DNA of 64,000 nucleotides from Pelomonas sp047654805 (GTDB lineage Bacteria > Pseudomonadota > Gammaproteobacteria > Burkholderiales > Burkholderiaceae_C), in the NCBI RefSeq assembly GCF_047654805.1, contig NZ_JASGIV010000001.1, forward strand, positions 1,054,001 to 1,118,000, in the 5' to 3' direction. Both the position numbers and the translations under genes were made by a program. Below, piece by piece: positions 1-8,335 of this stretch (its first letter is position 1; every line of letters starts with the position of its first letter). Below the pieces are notes generated by a model. The model had not been told where the DNA came from and made no database searches. It worked only from the letters and a program-made list of their open reading frames with translations.

Positions 1-484
1 ACTCGGTGCCGCGGCCATCGCCGCCGCCCAGCAGGTCGGTGCCGGCGCCGGAGCGCACGGCCATGCCGTCCATCTCCACGCGGGTCAGTTCCGGCCCGTT
101 GCCACGGATGGAGACGTTCACGCCCTCGCCGAAGTCGCCGCGATCCAGCGCCACGCCGGCGACTCGTGAGATCGCTTCGCCGATGTTGCGGTCCGGGAAG
201 GCGCCGACGTCCTCGGCCACGATGGAGTCCTGCGTGGTAGCCGCATGCTTCTTGCGATCGATGGCGGACTGCTGCGACTTGCGCGTGCCGATGATGAGCA
301 CGGCCTCGAGCTCCTGGGTCGGGGCGGGCTTGCGCGCGGCCGGCTTGGCGTCTTCGGGCTTGCCGTCTTGGGCGGCCGGCGCCGTGGCGTTGCCGCTGTC
401 CTGGGCCATTGCGGCCTGCTGGGCCCACAGGGCCAGGGCCATGGAAACGGCGGTTGCCACCGCCGGCTTGCTGAACTTGTTCAC
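1..484 (-). CDS. TonB-dependent receptor, N-terminal part (runs off the left edge)
   Basis: First about 161 residues of an outer-membrane receptor that would import a substrate using TonB energy. I chose the GTG at 484-482 because GGAGAGA lies six bases upstream and a signal peptide follows (NKFSKPAVATAV, hydrophobic core, likely cleavage after AMA at residue 27). A Pro/Ala linker leads into a plug domain: SIVAEDVGAFPDRNIGEA and VSIRGNGPELTRVEMDG are plug signatures. The FPDRNIGEAISR pattern is typical of the Caulobacter-type receptors, many of which take up oligosaccharides; the substrate here cannot be read. The barrel lies outside the window. Confidence 0.9.
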   Translation of the reverse strand, partial: MNKFSKPAVATAVSMALALWAQQAAMAQDSGNATAPAAQDGKPEDAKPAARKPAPTQELEAVLIIGTRKSQQSAIDRKKHAATTQDSIVAEDVGAFPDRNIGEAISRVAGVALDRGDFGEGVNVSIRGNGPELTRVEMDGMAVRSGAGTDLLGGGDGRGTE

Positions 485-738
485 GTGTCTCTCCGCGCTC
501 CGGTGGGATTCCGGGCTTGTTGTGGGTCGGTCGCCAATGGTCTGGAAGGGGGTGGTCTGACACCCTTCCCGAGCCGCGGCGCGACCTTAAGCAGCCGCCG
601 TAACCGGGAGAAATTCGTTTTGTCCGGTTTGCTATCCCGAAAAGAAATACCGGGCCCAGAAACACTGGTTAACCCGCGGAAGCGCGAAGAAACAATCACG
701 GCCGTGATCGGCCGGGCAGCTGTCCGCTGACGAAAGCG
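485..738. promoter_or_regulatory. Upstream region of the TonB receptor with two palindromes
   Basis: 254 bases between the receptor start and the end of spoT, holding no convincing gene. It contains a perfect 14-base palindrome, ATCACGGCCGTGAT, at 695-708 and an 8-base palindrome, GGTTAACC, at 667-674. Either could be an operator for the receptor gene, but I recognise no specific regulator. No strong sigma70 promoter stands out, and there is no U-rich hairpin to end spoT. Confidence 0.35.
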
Positions 739-2997
739 CTAGGGTTTGACGCGCCAGACGCGCTGCACCGGCGGGGTGCGACGCAGCACCCGCAGCACCT
801 CGGCGAGATGCAGGCGGTCGCGCACGGCGATGAGCAGCGTCATCTCGGCCGTCTCGCGCAACTGTGCCTCGTCACTCATCGAGATGTGGGTGATGTCCGC
901 CTCGGCCTGGGCCACGGCCTGGGCTACCTGGGCGAGCACGCCTTTGCCGTTGCTCATCAGCAGTGCGATGCCGGCCTCGAAGCTGCGCGCCAGCTCCTCG
1001 GCCCATTCGACCGGGATCCAGTGCTCTCGGTCACGTTGGTACAGCCGTTTGCCTACCGCGCATTCGCAGGTGTGCACGACCAGGCCCTCGCCGCGGCCGA
1101 GGTAGCCACGCACCTCGTCGCCGGGGATGGGGCGGCAGCAACTGGCCAGCTGAATTGACGCGCCTTCGCTGCCGTCGATGGTGATGCCACGCTGCTCGAC
1201 GGGCGCGGCGGCGAAGCGACCCAGCGTCAGCGCAAGCGCGTCCGGCCTCTGGCCCTGTTCGGCCATCAACCGGGCCAGCTTCTTGGCGATGATGGCGGCG
1301 ATCTTGCGACCCCCACCGATGTCGATGAAGAGCTGCTCGGTGTTGGCGCTGCCGGCCCAGGCGGCCAGTTCGTGCCAGATCGGCGCCGCCGGGTCGTCCA
1401 GCTCCAGGCTGGGCAGGGCCAGGCCCTCGCCGCGCATGGCCTGGGCCAGCATCTTCTCGCCCAGCTCGCGAGATTCCTCCTGCTCCAGATCCTTCAGGTA
1501 GTGGCGGATCTTGGAGCGTGCCCGGCCGGTACGCACAAAGCTCAGCCAGGCCGGGTTGGGGCTGGCACCGGGAGCGGTGATGACCTCCACGATGTCGCCG
1601 CTCTTCAGTTCGGCCCGTAGCGGCACTGCCTCACCGTTGACCTGGGCGGCGACGCAATGGTCTCCGACGTCGGAGTGGATGGCGTAGGCGAAATCCACCG
1701 GCGTCGCGCCCTTGGGCAACGCCATGATCTTGGACTTGGGCGTGAAGACGTAGATGGAGTCCGGGAACAGGTCGATCTTGACGTGTTCAAGGAACTCGTT
1801 GGCGTCGCGCGTCTCGTCCTGGATGTCGATGAGGCTCTGCAGCCAGCGCGCATTGGCCTGCTGGGCGATCAGCGACGAGGCCTGCTTGCCGCGGCTCTTG
1901 TAGATCCAGTGCGCGGCGACCCCCTGCTCGGCGATCTGGTGCATGCCCTCGGTGCGCAACTGGAACTCCAGCGGCGTGGCCAGCGGCCCCATCAACGTCG
2001 TGTGCAGGGACTGGTAGCCGTTGTCCTTGGGCGTGGCAATGTAGTCCTTGAAGCGGCCCGCCTGCGGCTTGTAGAGCTGGTGCAGCACGCCCAGGGCCGT
2101 GTAGCACTGCAGCGGCTCCTCGGTCAGGATGCGAAAGCCGAAGATGTCGCTGACCTGGGCGAAGGACAGCCCCCCCTTCTCACGCATCTTCTTGTAGATG
2201 GAGTAGACAGTTTTCTCGCGCCCCTGCACCTCGACGCGCAGACTCGCCTTGGCGAAGGCAGCACGGATCTCGCCCTCGATGCGTGACACCAGGTCACGCC
2301 GGTTGCCGCGGGCCTTGGCGACGGCCTTGCTCAGTGCCGAGTAACGCCAGGGGTGGAAGTACTGGAACGACAGGTCCTGCAGTTCGCGAAAGGTCTGGTT
2401 CAGGCCCAGGCGGTGCGCGATGGGCGCGTAGATGTCGAAGGTCTCGCGCGCGATGCGACGGGCCTTGTGCGGCGCCATGGCGCCCATGGTGCGCATGTTG
2501 TGCAGCCGGTCGGCCAGCTTGATGAGGATGACGCGCAGGTCGCGCGCCATTGCCAGCAGCATCTTGCGAAAGGACTCGGCCTGCGATTCCTCCTTGGTGG
2601 AGAACTGCAGCTTGTCCAGCTTGGTCAGGCCATCCACCAGGTCTGCCGTTGTCGCGTCGAACTTCTCGATCAGCTCGGCCTTGGAGACGCCGCAGTCCTC
2701 GACGACGTCGTGCATCAGCGCCGCCATCAGGGCCTGGGCGTCCAGCCGCCATTCGGCGCAGATCCCGGCCACGGCGATGGGGTGGGTGATGTAGGGCTCG
2801 CCGGTGGCGCGCTTCTGGCCCAGGTGGGCCTCGTCAGCGAACTTGTAGGCCTCGCGAACGCGCTTGACCTCCGCCTTGCTGAGGTAGCCGAGCTTGGGGG
2901 CGAGGGCGTCGAAGGAGGCTGCCTCCGCCGGCGTCGGCGGAGCCGCCGGGCGAAGACCGGGCAGCGTGAACCAGGCAGTGAGGGAGCGTTGGGCCAT
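739..2997 (-). CDS. spoT: Bifunctional (p)ppGpp synthetase/hydrolase
   Basis: A 752-residue RSH enzyme that makes and degrades the alarmone (p)ppGpp. Domains in order: HD hydrolase (residues about 50-200, with the HDVVED metal/catalytic motif intact and KLADRLHNMRT), synthetase (about 255-370, with YSIYKKM and GRFKDYIATPK), TGS (about 405-465, DSIYVFTPKSKIMALP) and a C-terminal ACT domain. The synthetase carries RFKD, the RxKD charge pattern of bifunctional Rel/SpoT enzymes rather than the ExDD of RelA, so both activities are probably present. It follows gmk and rpoZ on the same strand, the usual proteobacterial order, but a strong terminator separates it from rpoZ, so it may have its own promoter in 2998-3131. 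Confidence 0.95.
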   Translation of the reverse strand: MAQRSLTAWFTLPGLRPAAPPTPAEAASFDALAPKLGYLSKAEVKRVREAYKFADEAHLGQKRATGEPYITHPIAVAGICAEWRLDAQALMAALMHDVVEDCGVSKAELIEKFDATTADLVDGLTKLDKLQFSTKEESQAESFRKMLLAMARDLRVILIKLADRLHNMRTMGAMAPHKARRIARETFDIYAPIAHRLGLNQTFRELQDLSFQYFHPWRYSALSKAVAKARGNRRDLVSRIEGEIRAAFAKASLRVEVQGREKTVYSIYKKMREKGGLSFAQVSDIFGFRILTEEPLQCYTALGVLHQLYKPQAGRFKDYIATPKDNGYQSLHTTLMGPLATPLEFQLRTEGMHQIAEQGVAAHWIYKSRGKQASSLIAQQANARWLQSLIDIQDETRDANEFLEHVKIDLFPDSIYVFTPKSKIMALPKGATPVDFAYAIHSDVGDHCVAAQVNGEAVPLRAELKSGDIVEVITAPGASPNPAWLSFVRTGRARSKIRHYLKDLEQEESRELGEKMLAQAMRGEGLALPSLELDDPAAPIWHELAAWAGSANTEQLFIDIGGGRKIAAIIAKKLARLMAEQGQRPDALALTLGRFAAAPVEQRGITIDGSEGASIQLASCCRPIPGDEVRGYLGRGEGLVVHTCECAVGKRLYQRDREHWIPVEWAEELARSFEAGIALLMSNGKGVLAQVAQAVAQAEADITHISMSDEAQLRETAEMTLLIAVRDRLHLAEVLRVLRRTPPVQRVWRVKP

Positions 2998-3131
2998 GCG
3001 CCCGAATTTATCCGAAGCCGGAACCCCGTCCCGCGTCCAAGGAGTACCTCGGACTGTTCCCCTGGGCCGTCCATGCCTTCGGCCATGGACGGCAAGCGAG
3101 TCGCCAAAGGCCGGGCCTGAAGCCGTCCCTC

Positions 3132-3163
3132 AAAAGCAAACGGGCGTCCGAAGACGCCCGTTT
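3132..3163 (-). terminator. Intrinsic terminator after rpoZ (UUCG tetraloop)
   Basis: On the minus strand AAACGGGCGTC, loop TTCG, GACGCCCGTTT form a perfect 11-bp stem (3138-3148 with 3153-3163), followed by GCTTTTG. It sits between rpoZ and spoT and would end or attenuate the gmk-rpoZ transcript before spoT. Confidence 0.75.
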
Positions 3164-3183
3164 CGTGCTCCAGCGGTACCGAG

Positions 3184-3387
3184 TTAGACCGGCACCTTGC
3201 GCAGCATCTCGACACCGACTTCGCCTGCGGCGATCTCGCGCAGTGCGGTCACGCCGGGCTTGTTCTTGCTCTCGATGCGCGGGCTGTGGCCCTGGCTCAG
3301 CATGCGGGCACGGTAGGTGGCGGCCAGCACGAGCTGGAAGCGGTTGGGGATCTTGGTCAGGCAGTCTTCGACGGTGATGCGGGCCAT
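3184..3387 (-). CDS. rpoZ: RNA polymerase omega subunit
   Basis: A 67-residue omega subunit, which helps fold and assemble beta-prime into RNA polymerase. It starts MARITVEDCLTKIPNRFQLV and contains the conserved NRFQLVLAATYRARML and ALREIAAGEV blocks. It is short relative to the 91-residue Escherichia coli protein, as is usual in Burkholderiales. It lies 24 bases downstream of gmk and is presumably co-transcribed with it. Confidence 0.95.
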   Translation of the reverse strand: MARITVEDCLTKIPNRFQLVLAATYRARMLSQGHSPRIESKNKPGVTALREIAAGEVGVEMLRKVPV

Positions 3388-3411
3388 GGTGTTCCTTGAT
3401 TTGATGCGCGA

Positions 3412-4032
3412 TCAGGGCAGATCGAGCGCCTGAAAGACGGCCGAGCGGTTTCGGCGCTGAGCCGCGTATTTTAGCCGCTGCGCGTGGACGATGGTTTTCA
3501 GGTCGAAAACCGCCGTGTCGAACACCGCGTTCACCACCACGAAATCGAAATGCCTGGCCTGCGCCACCTCGATACGGGCGTTGTTCATGCGCTTGGCGAT
3601 GACCTCGGGCTCGGTGTCGCCGCGGCGGTTCAGGCGCAGGCGCAGTTCGTCCCAGCTCGGGGGCAGGATGAAGATCAGCACGGCATAGGGGAAGAGCTGC
3701 TTGATCTGCAGGGCACCCTGGTAGTCGATCTCAAGCACCACGTCGTCGCCGTGCTGCAGGCGCTCCTCGATGCCGGCGCGCGAAGTGCCGTAGAGGTTGC
3801 CGTGCACTTCGGCCCACTCGAAGAACTCGCTGCGCCCGGCCATGGCGCGGAACTCGTCCTGCGAGATGAACCAGTACTCGCGGCCGTGCTGCTCCTGCCC
3901 GCGCGGCGGGCGCGAGGTGTGGGAGATGGACACGGCCAGCTTGGCATCCAGTTCCAGCAGGGCCTTGACGAGGCTCGATTTGCCCGCGCCACTGGGCGCG
4001 GCGACGACGAAGAGATTGCCGGGATATTCCAT
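3412..4032 (-). CDS. gmk: Guanylate kinase
   Basis: A 206-residue guanylate kinase converting GMP plus ATP to GDP. The N-terminus carries the P-loop APSGAGKSSL (residues about 11-20), followed by the GMP-binding stretch SHTSRPPRGQEQHGREYWF and the family block EVHGNLYGT. The length is normal. As the first gene of gmk-rpoZ-spoT it links GMP metabolism to the alarmone enzyme. It is divergent from the SOS-box gene at 4171; its promoter must lie in 4033-4150. Confidence 0.95.
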   Translation of the reverse strand: MEYPGNLFVVAAPSGAGKSSLVKALLELDAKLAVSISHTSRPPRGQEQHGREYWFISQDEFRAMAGRSEFFEWAEVHGNLYGTSRAGIEERLQHGDDVVLEIDYQGALQIKQLFPYAVLIFILPPSWDELRLRLNRRGDTEPEVIAKRMNNARIEVAQARHFDFVVVNAVFDTAVFDLKTIVHAQRLKYAAQRRNRSAVFQALDLP

Positions 4033-4135
4033 GTCATGGGGAGCCTGCGCGAGGATCAGGCCCTGAGCGTCTGATGCTGGTGGGAATGCGCCACTTTAGC
4101 CTGCCCCTTCGCTCGGGCCTGCCGGGCCGTCGGCA

Positions 4136-4169
4136 TTGGCAGGGGGTGAATCACTGTATAAAATTACAG
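4136..4169 (+). promoter_or_regulatory. LexA (SOS) box overlapping a sigma70 promoter
   Basis: CTGT-ATAAAATT-ACAG at 4154-4169 is an exact match to the CTGT-N8-ACAG LexA operator. It overlaps a promoter: TTGGCA at 4136-4141, 17 bases, TAAAAT at 4159-4164. Transcription is predicted to begin about position 4171, the A of the start codon of the next gene. LexA bound here would cover the -10 element. Confidence 0.8.
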
Positions 4170-4170
4170 T

Positions 4171-5295
4171 ATGGCGCCGACTCCCACCCGCATTGCCGCA
4201 GCCCAGCCCGCGCTCGTTCCGCTCGATTCCATCAAGGGGCGGGGCAGTGCCACGGCCATGCCGCACCGCTTCGAGCAGCGCGAGCGGGAGCAGTACGACG
4301 ATGGCTGGGGATCGCTGGATCAGGACGCCGTCGAGGAGCAACTACCGCCCGCCACGCAGGTCATCGAGGAGCAGGCCCGCAGCATCGTCACCCGCAACCA
4401 GTCGCCCGACATCTCGTTCGACTATTCGATCAATCCCTATCGGGGCTGCGAGCATGGCTGCATCTACTGCTTCGCACGGCCCACGCACAGTTATCTGAAC
4501 CTGTCGCCGGGCCTGGACTTCGAGACCCGCATCGTCGCCAAGGTGAACGCCGCCGAGCGCCTGCGCGAGACGCTCGCGGGCGCCAGGTACGAGCCGCGCT
4601 CACTGGTGCTGGGCACTGCCACGGACGCCTATCAGCCCGTCGAGCGCCGGCTCGGCATCACGCGCCGCATCGTGGAGGTGCTGGCCGAGACCCGGCACCC
4701 GTTTTCGGTCGTCACCAAGTCATCGGGCATAGAGCGCGAACTGGACTTGATCGCGCCCATGGCGGCGCAGGGGCTGGTGTCGGTCTATCTGTCGGTGACG
4801 ACGCTGGACAACGGACTGGCCCGCATCCTGGAGCCGCGTGCCGCAGCGCCCGCGCGGCGGCTGCGCACGATCCAGGTACTGGCTGAGGCAGGCGTGCCGG
4901 TGGGCGTCAGCGTCTCGCCGATCATTCCCTTCATCAACGAGCCGGAGCTGGAGCGCATCCTTGAAGCTGCGGCGCAGGCCGGAGCCAGCAGTGCCTTCAG
5001 CATCCCGGTGCGCCTGCCCTGGGAGGTGAACCCGCTGTTCCAGGACTGGCTGGTGCGCCACTTCCCGGACCGCGCCGAGCGTGTGATGGCGCGCATCCGG
5101 GAGATGCGCGGCGGCAAGGACAACGATGCCCGCTTCGGCACGCGCTTCACCGGCGAAGGCATCTGGGCCGACCTGCTGCGTGCGCGGCTGCGCCGGGCGG
5201 TGGCCAAGCTCGGGCTGCGCTCCGAGCGAAGGCCGGTGCAGTTGGCGTTGTTTGCTCCGCCACGCAAGCCGTCGCCCCAGGGTGACCTTTTCTGA
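4171..5295 (+). CDS. SOS-controlled radical SAM protein (SplB-like, PA0069 family)
   Basis: A 374-residue radical SAM enzyme. The CxxxCxxC iron-sulfur motif is CEHGCIYC (residues about 93-100), preceded by ISFDYSINPYRG, as in the SplB-related PA0069 family. SplB repairs spore photoproduct, but the substrate of this non-spore family is not established. The conserved KGRG block near residue 23 supports the ATG at 4171 although no ribosome-binding site precedes it; a leaderless transcript is likely, since the promoter places its start at that base. The C-terminus contains QLALF, matching the sliding-clamp pentamer QL[S/D]LF. With the LexA box this suggests a DNA-damage role. Confidence 0.85.
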   Translation: MAPTPTRIAAAQPALVPLDSIKGRGSATAMPHRFEQREREQYDDGWGSLDQDAVEEQLPPATQVIEEQARSIVTRNQSPDISFDYSINPYRGCEHGCIYCFARPTHSYLNLSPGLDFETRIVAKVNAAERLRETLAGARYEPRSLVLGTATDAYQPVERRLGITRRIVEVLAETRHPFSVVTKSSGIERELDLIAPMAAQGLVSVYLSVTTLDNGLARILEPRAAAPARRLRTIQVLAEAGVPVGVSVSPIIPFINEPELERILEAAAQAGASSAFSIPVRLPWEVNPLFQDWLVRHFPDRAERVMARIREMRGGKDNDARFGTRFTGEGIWADLLRARLRRAVAKLGLRSERRPVQLALFAPPRKPSPQGDLF

Positions 5296-5312
5296 ACGGG
5301 GCAGCGGGCGTT

Positions 5313-6980
5313 TCAGCGCCGGCAGCCCGCCAGCAGGTCCCATTCGGGCTTGTAGACCTCGGCACGAGCACCCACCCAGCCCATGGCAGTGTGGAAGAGG
5401 TTGTCGTGCGACGCAGCTTTGTCGCGCAGGCCGGCCAGGCAGCCGGGCTGGAGCGACGTCGCCAGTGCGCCGCTCTCGGGCAGCCACACGATCATGGGAA
5501 CGTGGGTCTGCTCTTCCGGAGCGATCGCATAGGGCATGCCGTGCAGGTAGAGCCCGTTCTCGCCCAGCGACTCACCGTGGTCGGAGACGTAGAGCATGCC
5601 GACGTCAAAGCGTGCCTGCTGTGTCTGTAGCCAGGCGATGGAGCGGGCCAGCAGCCGGTCGGTTGTCGCGATGGTGTTGTCGTAGCCGTTGACGACCTGA
5701 TCGCGCGGGCATTGCTGCAGCTCGTTGCTGCGGCATTCGGGCTGGAATGGCTTGAGGTCAGGCGGCGAACGCTTGAAGTAGGCCGGGCCGTGGCTGCCCA
5801 TCTGGTGCATGACGAGCACCAGGCCGCGCTGGAGCCTTTCGGGGTCCAGAGTGGCAACGCGCTTGTCCAGCTCATGCAGTAGGGCTTCGTCGAAGCACTC
5901 CCCGCCGTTGCACAGCCCTGCCGGCAAGGTTGCCGCACCGGTGGGCAGCTGGGTCGTGAAGCTGTTGGGAACGCGATCGCACAGGCCTTTGCAGCCACTC
6001 TGGTTGTCCAGCCACAGCACGGCCAGGCCGGCGCGCTGCAGCACGTCCAACAGGTTCTCCTGAGGCTTGTCGGCGTCGAAGGTCGTGCGCCCCTGCGGCG
6101 CGAACATGCAGGGCAGCGACGCGGCCGTGGCCGTGCCGCAGGAGGTGACGTCGCGCATGCTGAAGAGCTGGGTTGCGGGCAGCTTGGACAGCTCGGGGTT
6201 GGTGGGCCGCGCGTAGCCGTTGAGACTGAAGTTCATGGCTCGCGCCGTCTCGCCGACGACCAGCAGCAGCAGCGGTGGCTTGGCGCCGTCGGCGCGCGGC
6301 AGCAGATGGGCGTCGGCGCCGATGACGGCCGGCGGCCCCTTCGGGCCGGACAGGCTGCGCACGCCGACGATGCTCACCGAGTAGACGGCGTTCAGTGGCG
6401 TCACCATGTAGCGGATGCTCTTGTGATTGCGCATGGTGGAGGACAGCGTCGCGAACACGCTCAGCGCCAGCACCACCATCGCGAGCAAGCCCAGGCCGAA
6501 GGCCAGGAGATTGCCACCCAGGCGCTTGCCGAAAGCCTGGCGCGGCGCGCGGGGCCGGCGCAGCAGCCACCAGATGGGCAGCGCGCCCAGTACCAGCAAG
6601 CTCGCCAGCAGGCGCCAGCTCAGCAGGTCTCGCGTCTCGCGCACGTCGGTCTGCACCATGTTCACGACCATGGTCGGATCGAAGACGATGCCGTAGGTGC
6701 CGATGAAGTAGGCGAGGGCGGCGCCGGCCAGCAGCAGGAAGACCAGCACGCCCTTGATCAGCCTCGGCCAGGCCAGCAGGCTCAGCACTGCGCCCGTGGC
6801 GGCCGTGACCATGCCGGCAAAGGCGAGCATGAAGCCGGGGCCGAGGGACAGCGACTGCAGTTGCTTCCACAGCGGCCAGTTGGCAGCCAGGCCCATCCAG
6901 AGGGCAGCCAGCCAGGCCTGGGTCAAGGGACGCGAGGTGTCGGGCTGGAACCAGGCCAGCAGGCGCTTGAGCAGGGACAT
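5313..6980 (-). CDS. eptA: Phosphoethanolamine transferase, EptA family (lipid A modification)
   Basis: A 555-residue inner-membrane enzyme predicted to move phosphoethanolamine from phosphatidylethanolamine to lipid A. About five transmembrane helices occupy residues 20-175, then a periplasmic alkaline-phosphatase-fold domain. Visible zinc and catalytic residues: VVGETARA (Glu244), SCGTATAASLPC with Thr283 as the expected phosphoryl-accepting nucleophile, and SDHGESLGENG. Several Cys pairs in the soluble domain fit the family's disulfides. It converges on the radical SAM gene with 17 bases between stops. The family reduces lipid A negative charge; whether lipid A is the target here is inferred. 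The exact EptA/EptB/CptA assignment is less sure. Confidence 0.85.
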   Translation of the reverse strand: MSLLKRLLAWFQPDTSRPLTQAWLAALWMGLAANWPLWKQLQSLSLGPGFMLAFAGMVTAATGAVLSLLAWPRLIKGVLVFLLLAGAALAYFIGTYGIVFDPTMVVNMVQTDVRETRDLLSWRLLASLLVLGALPIWWLLRRPRAPRQAFGKRLGGNLLAFGLGLLAMVVLALSVFATLSSTMRNHKSIRYMVTPLNAVYSVSIVGVRSLSGPKGPPAVIGADAHLLPRADGAKPPLLLLVVGETARAMNFSLNGYARPTNPELSKLPATQLFSMRDVTSCGTATAASLPCMFAPQGRTTFDADKPQENLLDVLQRAGLAVLWLDNQSGCKGLCDRVPNSFTTQLPTGAATLPAGLCNGGECFDEALLHELDKRVATLDPERLQRGLVLVMHQMGSHGPAYFKRSPPDLKPFQPECRSNELQQCPRDQVVNGYDNTIATTDRLLARSIAWLQTQQARFDVGMLYVSDHGESLGENGLYLHGMPYAIAPEEQTHVPMIVWLPESGALATSLQPGCLAGLRDKAASHDNLFHTAMGWVGARAEVYKPEWDLLAGCRR

Positions 6981-7055
6981 CGGAACGGTCAGGGGAAGCC
7001 GGGGCGCGCATTCTCGCGCGCCCGGCGGTACAGGCCTGTGACTTCCCGGGGGGGC

Positions 7056-7091
7056 ATTAAAAAGCCGCGGAACCCTGGCGGGCGCCGCGGC
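7056..7091 (-). terminator. Intrinsic terminator after dnaJ
   Basis: On the minus strand GCCGCGG (7085-7091) pairs with CCGCGGC (7064-7070) around a GC-rich loop and is followed by TTTTTAAT. It lies just past the dnaJ stop. Confidence 0.65.
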
Positions 7092-7115
7092 CGTGCTCGA
7101 TGGCGACTGGCAGAC

Positions 7116-8267
7116 CTACTTGAACAGGTCCTTGACCCGATCCGTCCAGCTCTTGGCGTTGGGCGAGTGGCGTTCGCCGCCCTTCTTGAGCGACTCGTCG
7201 AGTTCCTTGAGCAGCTTCTTCTGGTGCTCGGTCAGCTTGACCGGCGTCTCGACGGCGATGTGGCAGTAGAGGTCGCCGGGGTAACTGGAGCGCACGCCCT
7301 TGATGCCCTTGCCGCGCAGGCGGAAGGTCTTGCCATGCTGCGTGCCCTCGGGCAGCTCGATCTCGGCCTTGCCGCCCAGTGTGGGCACCTCGATGTGACC
7401 GCCCAGCGCCGCGGTGACCATGGACACCGGCATCGTGCAGTGAAGGTCGTCGCCGTCGCGCTCGAAGATGTCGTGCTGCTTGATGCGGATCTCGATGTAG
7501 AGGTCGCCACTGGGGCCGCCGTTCACTCCGGGCTCGCCATTGCCCGCGGAGCGGATGCGCATGCCCTCGTTGATGCCGGCCGGGATCTTGACCTCCAGCG
7601 TCTTCTGCTTCTTGACCTTGCCCTGGCCGTTGCAGGTCGTGCAGGGGTCGGGAATGATCTTGCCGCTGCCGTGGCAGTGCGGGCAGGTCTGCTGGATGCT
7701 GAAGAAGCCCTGGCGCATGTGCACCGTGCCAGAGCCGCCGCAGGAGCCGCAGGTCTTGGCCTGCGTGCCGGGCTTGGCGCCAGTGCCGCCGCAGGTCTCG
7801 CAGCCTTCCCAGCTCGGGATGCGGATCTGTGTTTCCTTGCCGCGTGCGGCTTCCTCGAGTGTGATCTCCATCGCGTAGCTGAGGTCGCTGCCGCGGTAGA
7901 CCTGCTGGCCTCCGCCGCCGCGCCGGCCGCCGCCCTGGCCACCGAAGATGTCGCCGAAGATGTCGCCGAAGGCCTCGGCGAAGCCGCCGAAGCCTTCCGC
8001 GCCCGGGCCGCCACGGCCGGCACCCATGTTGGGGTCGACGCCGGCATGGCCGTACTGGTCGTAGGCCGCGCGCTTTTGCGCGTCGGACAGCATCTCGTAG
8101 GCCTCCTTGGCCTCCTTGAACTGTTCTTCGGCCTTCTTCGCCCCGTCGCCCTGGTTGCGATCGGGGTGGAACTTCATGGCCAGCTTGCGGTAGGCCTTCT
8201 TGATGTCGTCCTCGGACGCGTTTTTCGCGACGCCGAGGACTTCGTAATAGTCACGCTTGGAAGCCAT
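7116..8267 (-). CDS. dnaJ: Chaperone DnaJ (Hsp40)
   Basis: A 383-residue full-length DnaJ, the co-chaperone that stimulates DnaK ATPase and delivers unfolded clients. Domains: J domain (residues 1-70, with KFHPDRNQ carrying HPD), a long Gly/Phe-rich linker (about 75-135), a zinc domain with four CxxCxGxG repeats (CETCGGTG, CGSCGGSG, CPHCHGSG, CTTCNGQG), and the C-terminal substrate-binding domains. It is last in grpE-dnaK-dnaJ. Confidence 0.97.
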   Translation of the reverse strand: MASKRDYYEVLGVAKNASEDDIKKAYRKLAMKFHPDRNQGDGAKKAEEQFKEAKEAYEMLSDAQKRAAYDQYGHAGVDPNMGAGRGGPGAEGFGGFAEAFGDIFGDIFGGQGGGRRGGGGQQVYRGSDLSYAMEITLEEAARGKETQIRIPSWEGCETCGGTGAKPGTQAKTCGSCGGSGTVHMRQGFFSIQQTCPHCHGSGKIIPDPCTTCNGQGKVKKQKTLEVKIPAGINEGMRIRSAGNGEPGVNGGPSGDLYIEIRIKQHDIFERDGDDLHCTMPVSMVTAALGGHIEVPTLGGKAEIELPEGTQHGKTFRLRGKGIKGVRSSYPGDLYCHIAVETPVKLTEHQKKLLKELDESLKKGGERHSPNAKSWTDRVKDLFK

Positions 8268-8283
8268 GCTTCTCTTTCAAGGC

Positions 8284-8317
8284 AAAAGCCCGAGGGCGCT
8301 TTGGGGCGCTCCCGGGC
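8284..8317 (-). terminator. Imperfect hairpin between dnaK and dnaJ
   Basis: On the minus strand a 12-bp stem with two mismatches (8306-8317 with 8288-8299, loop CCCAAA) is followed by TTTTG, just past the dnaK stop. It resembles a leaky terminator or processing site that would lower dnaJ expression relative to dnaK. Confidence 0.5.
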
Positions 8318-8335
8318 CGTGAAGTCACCGAAGGA

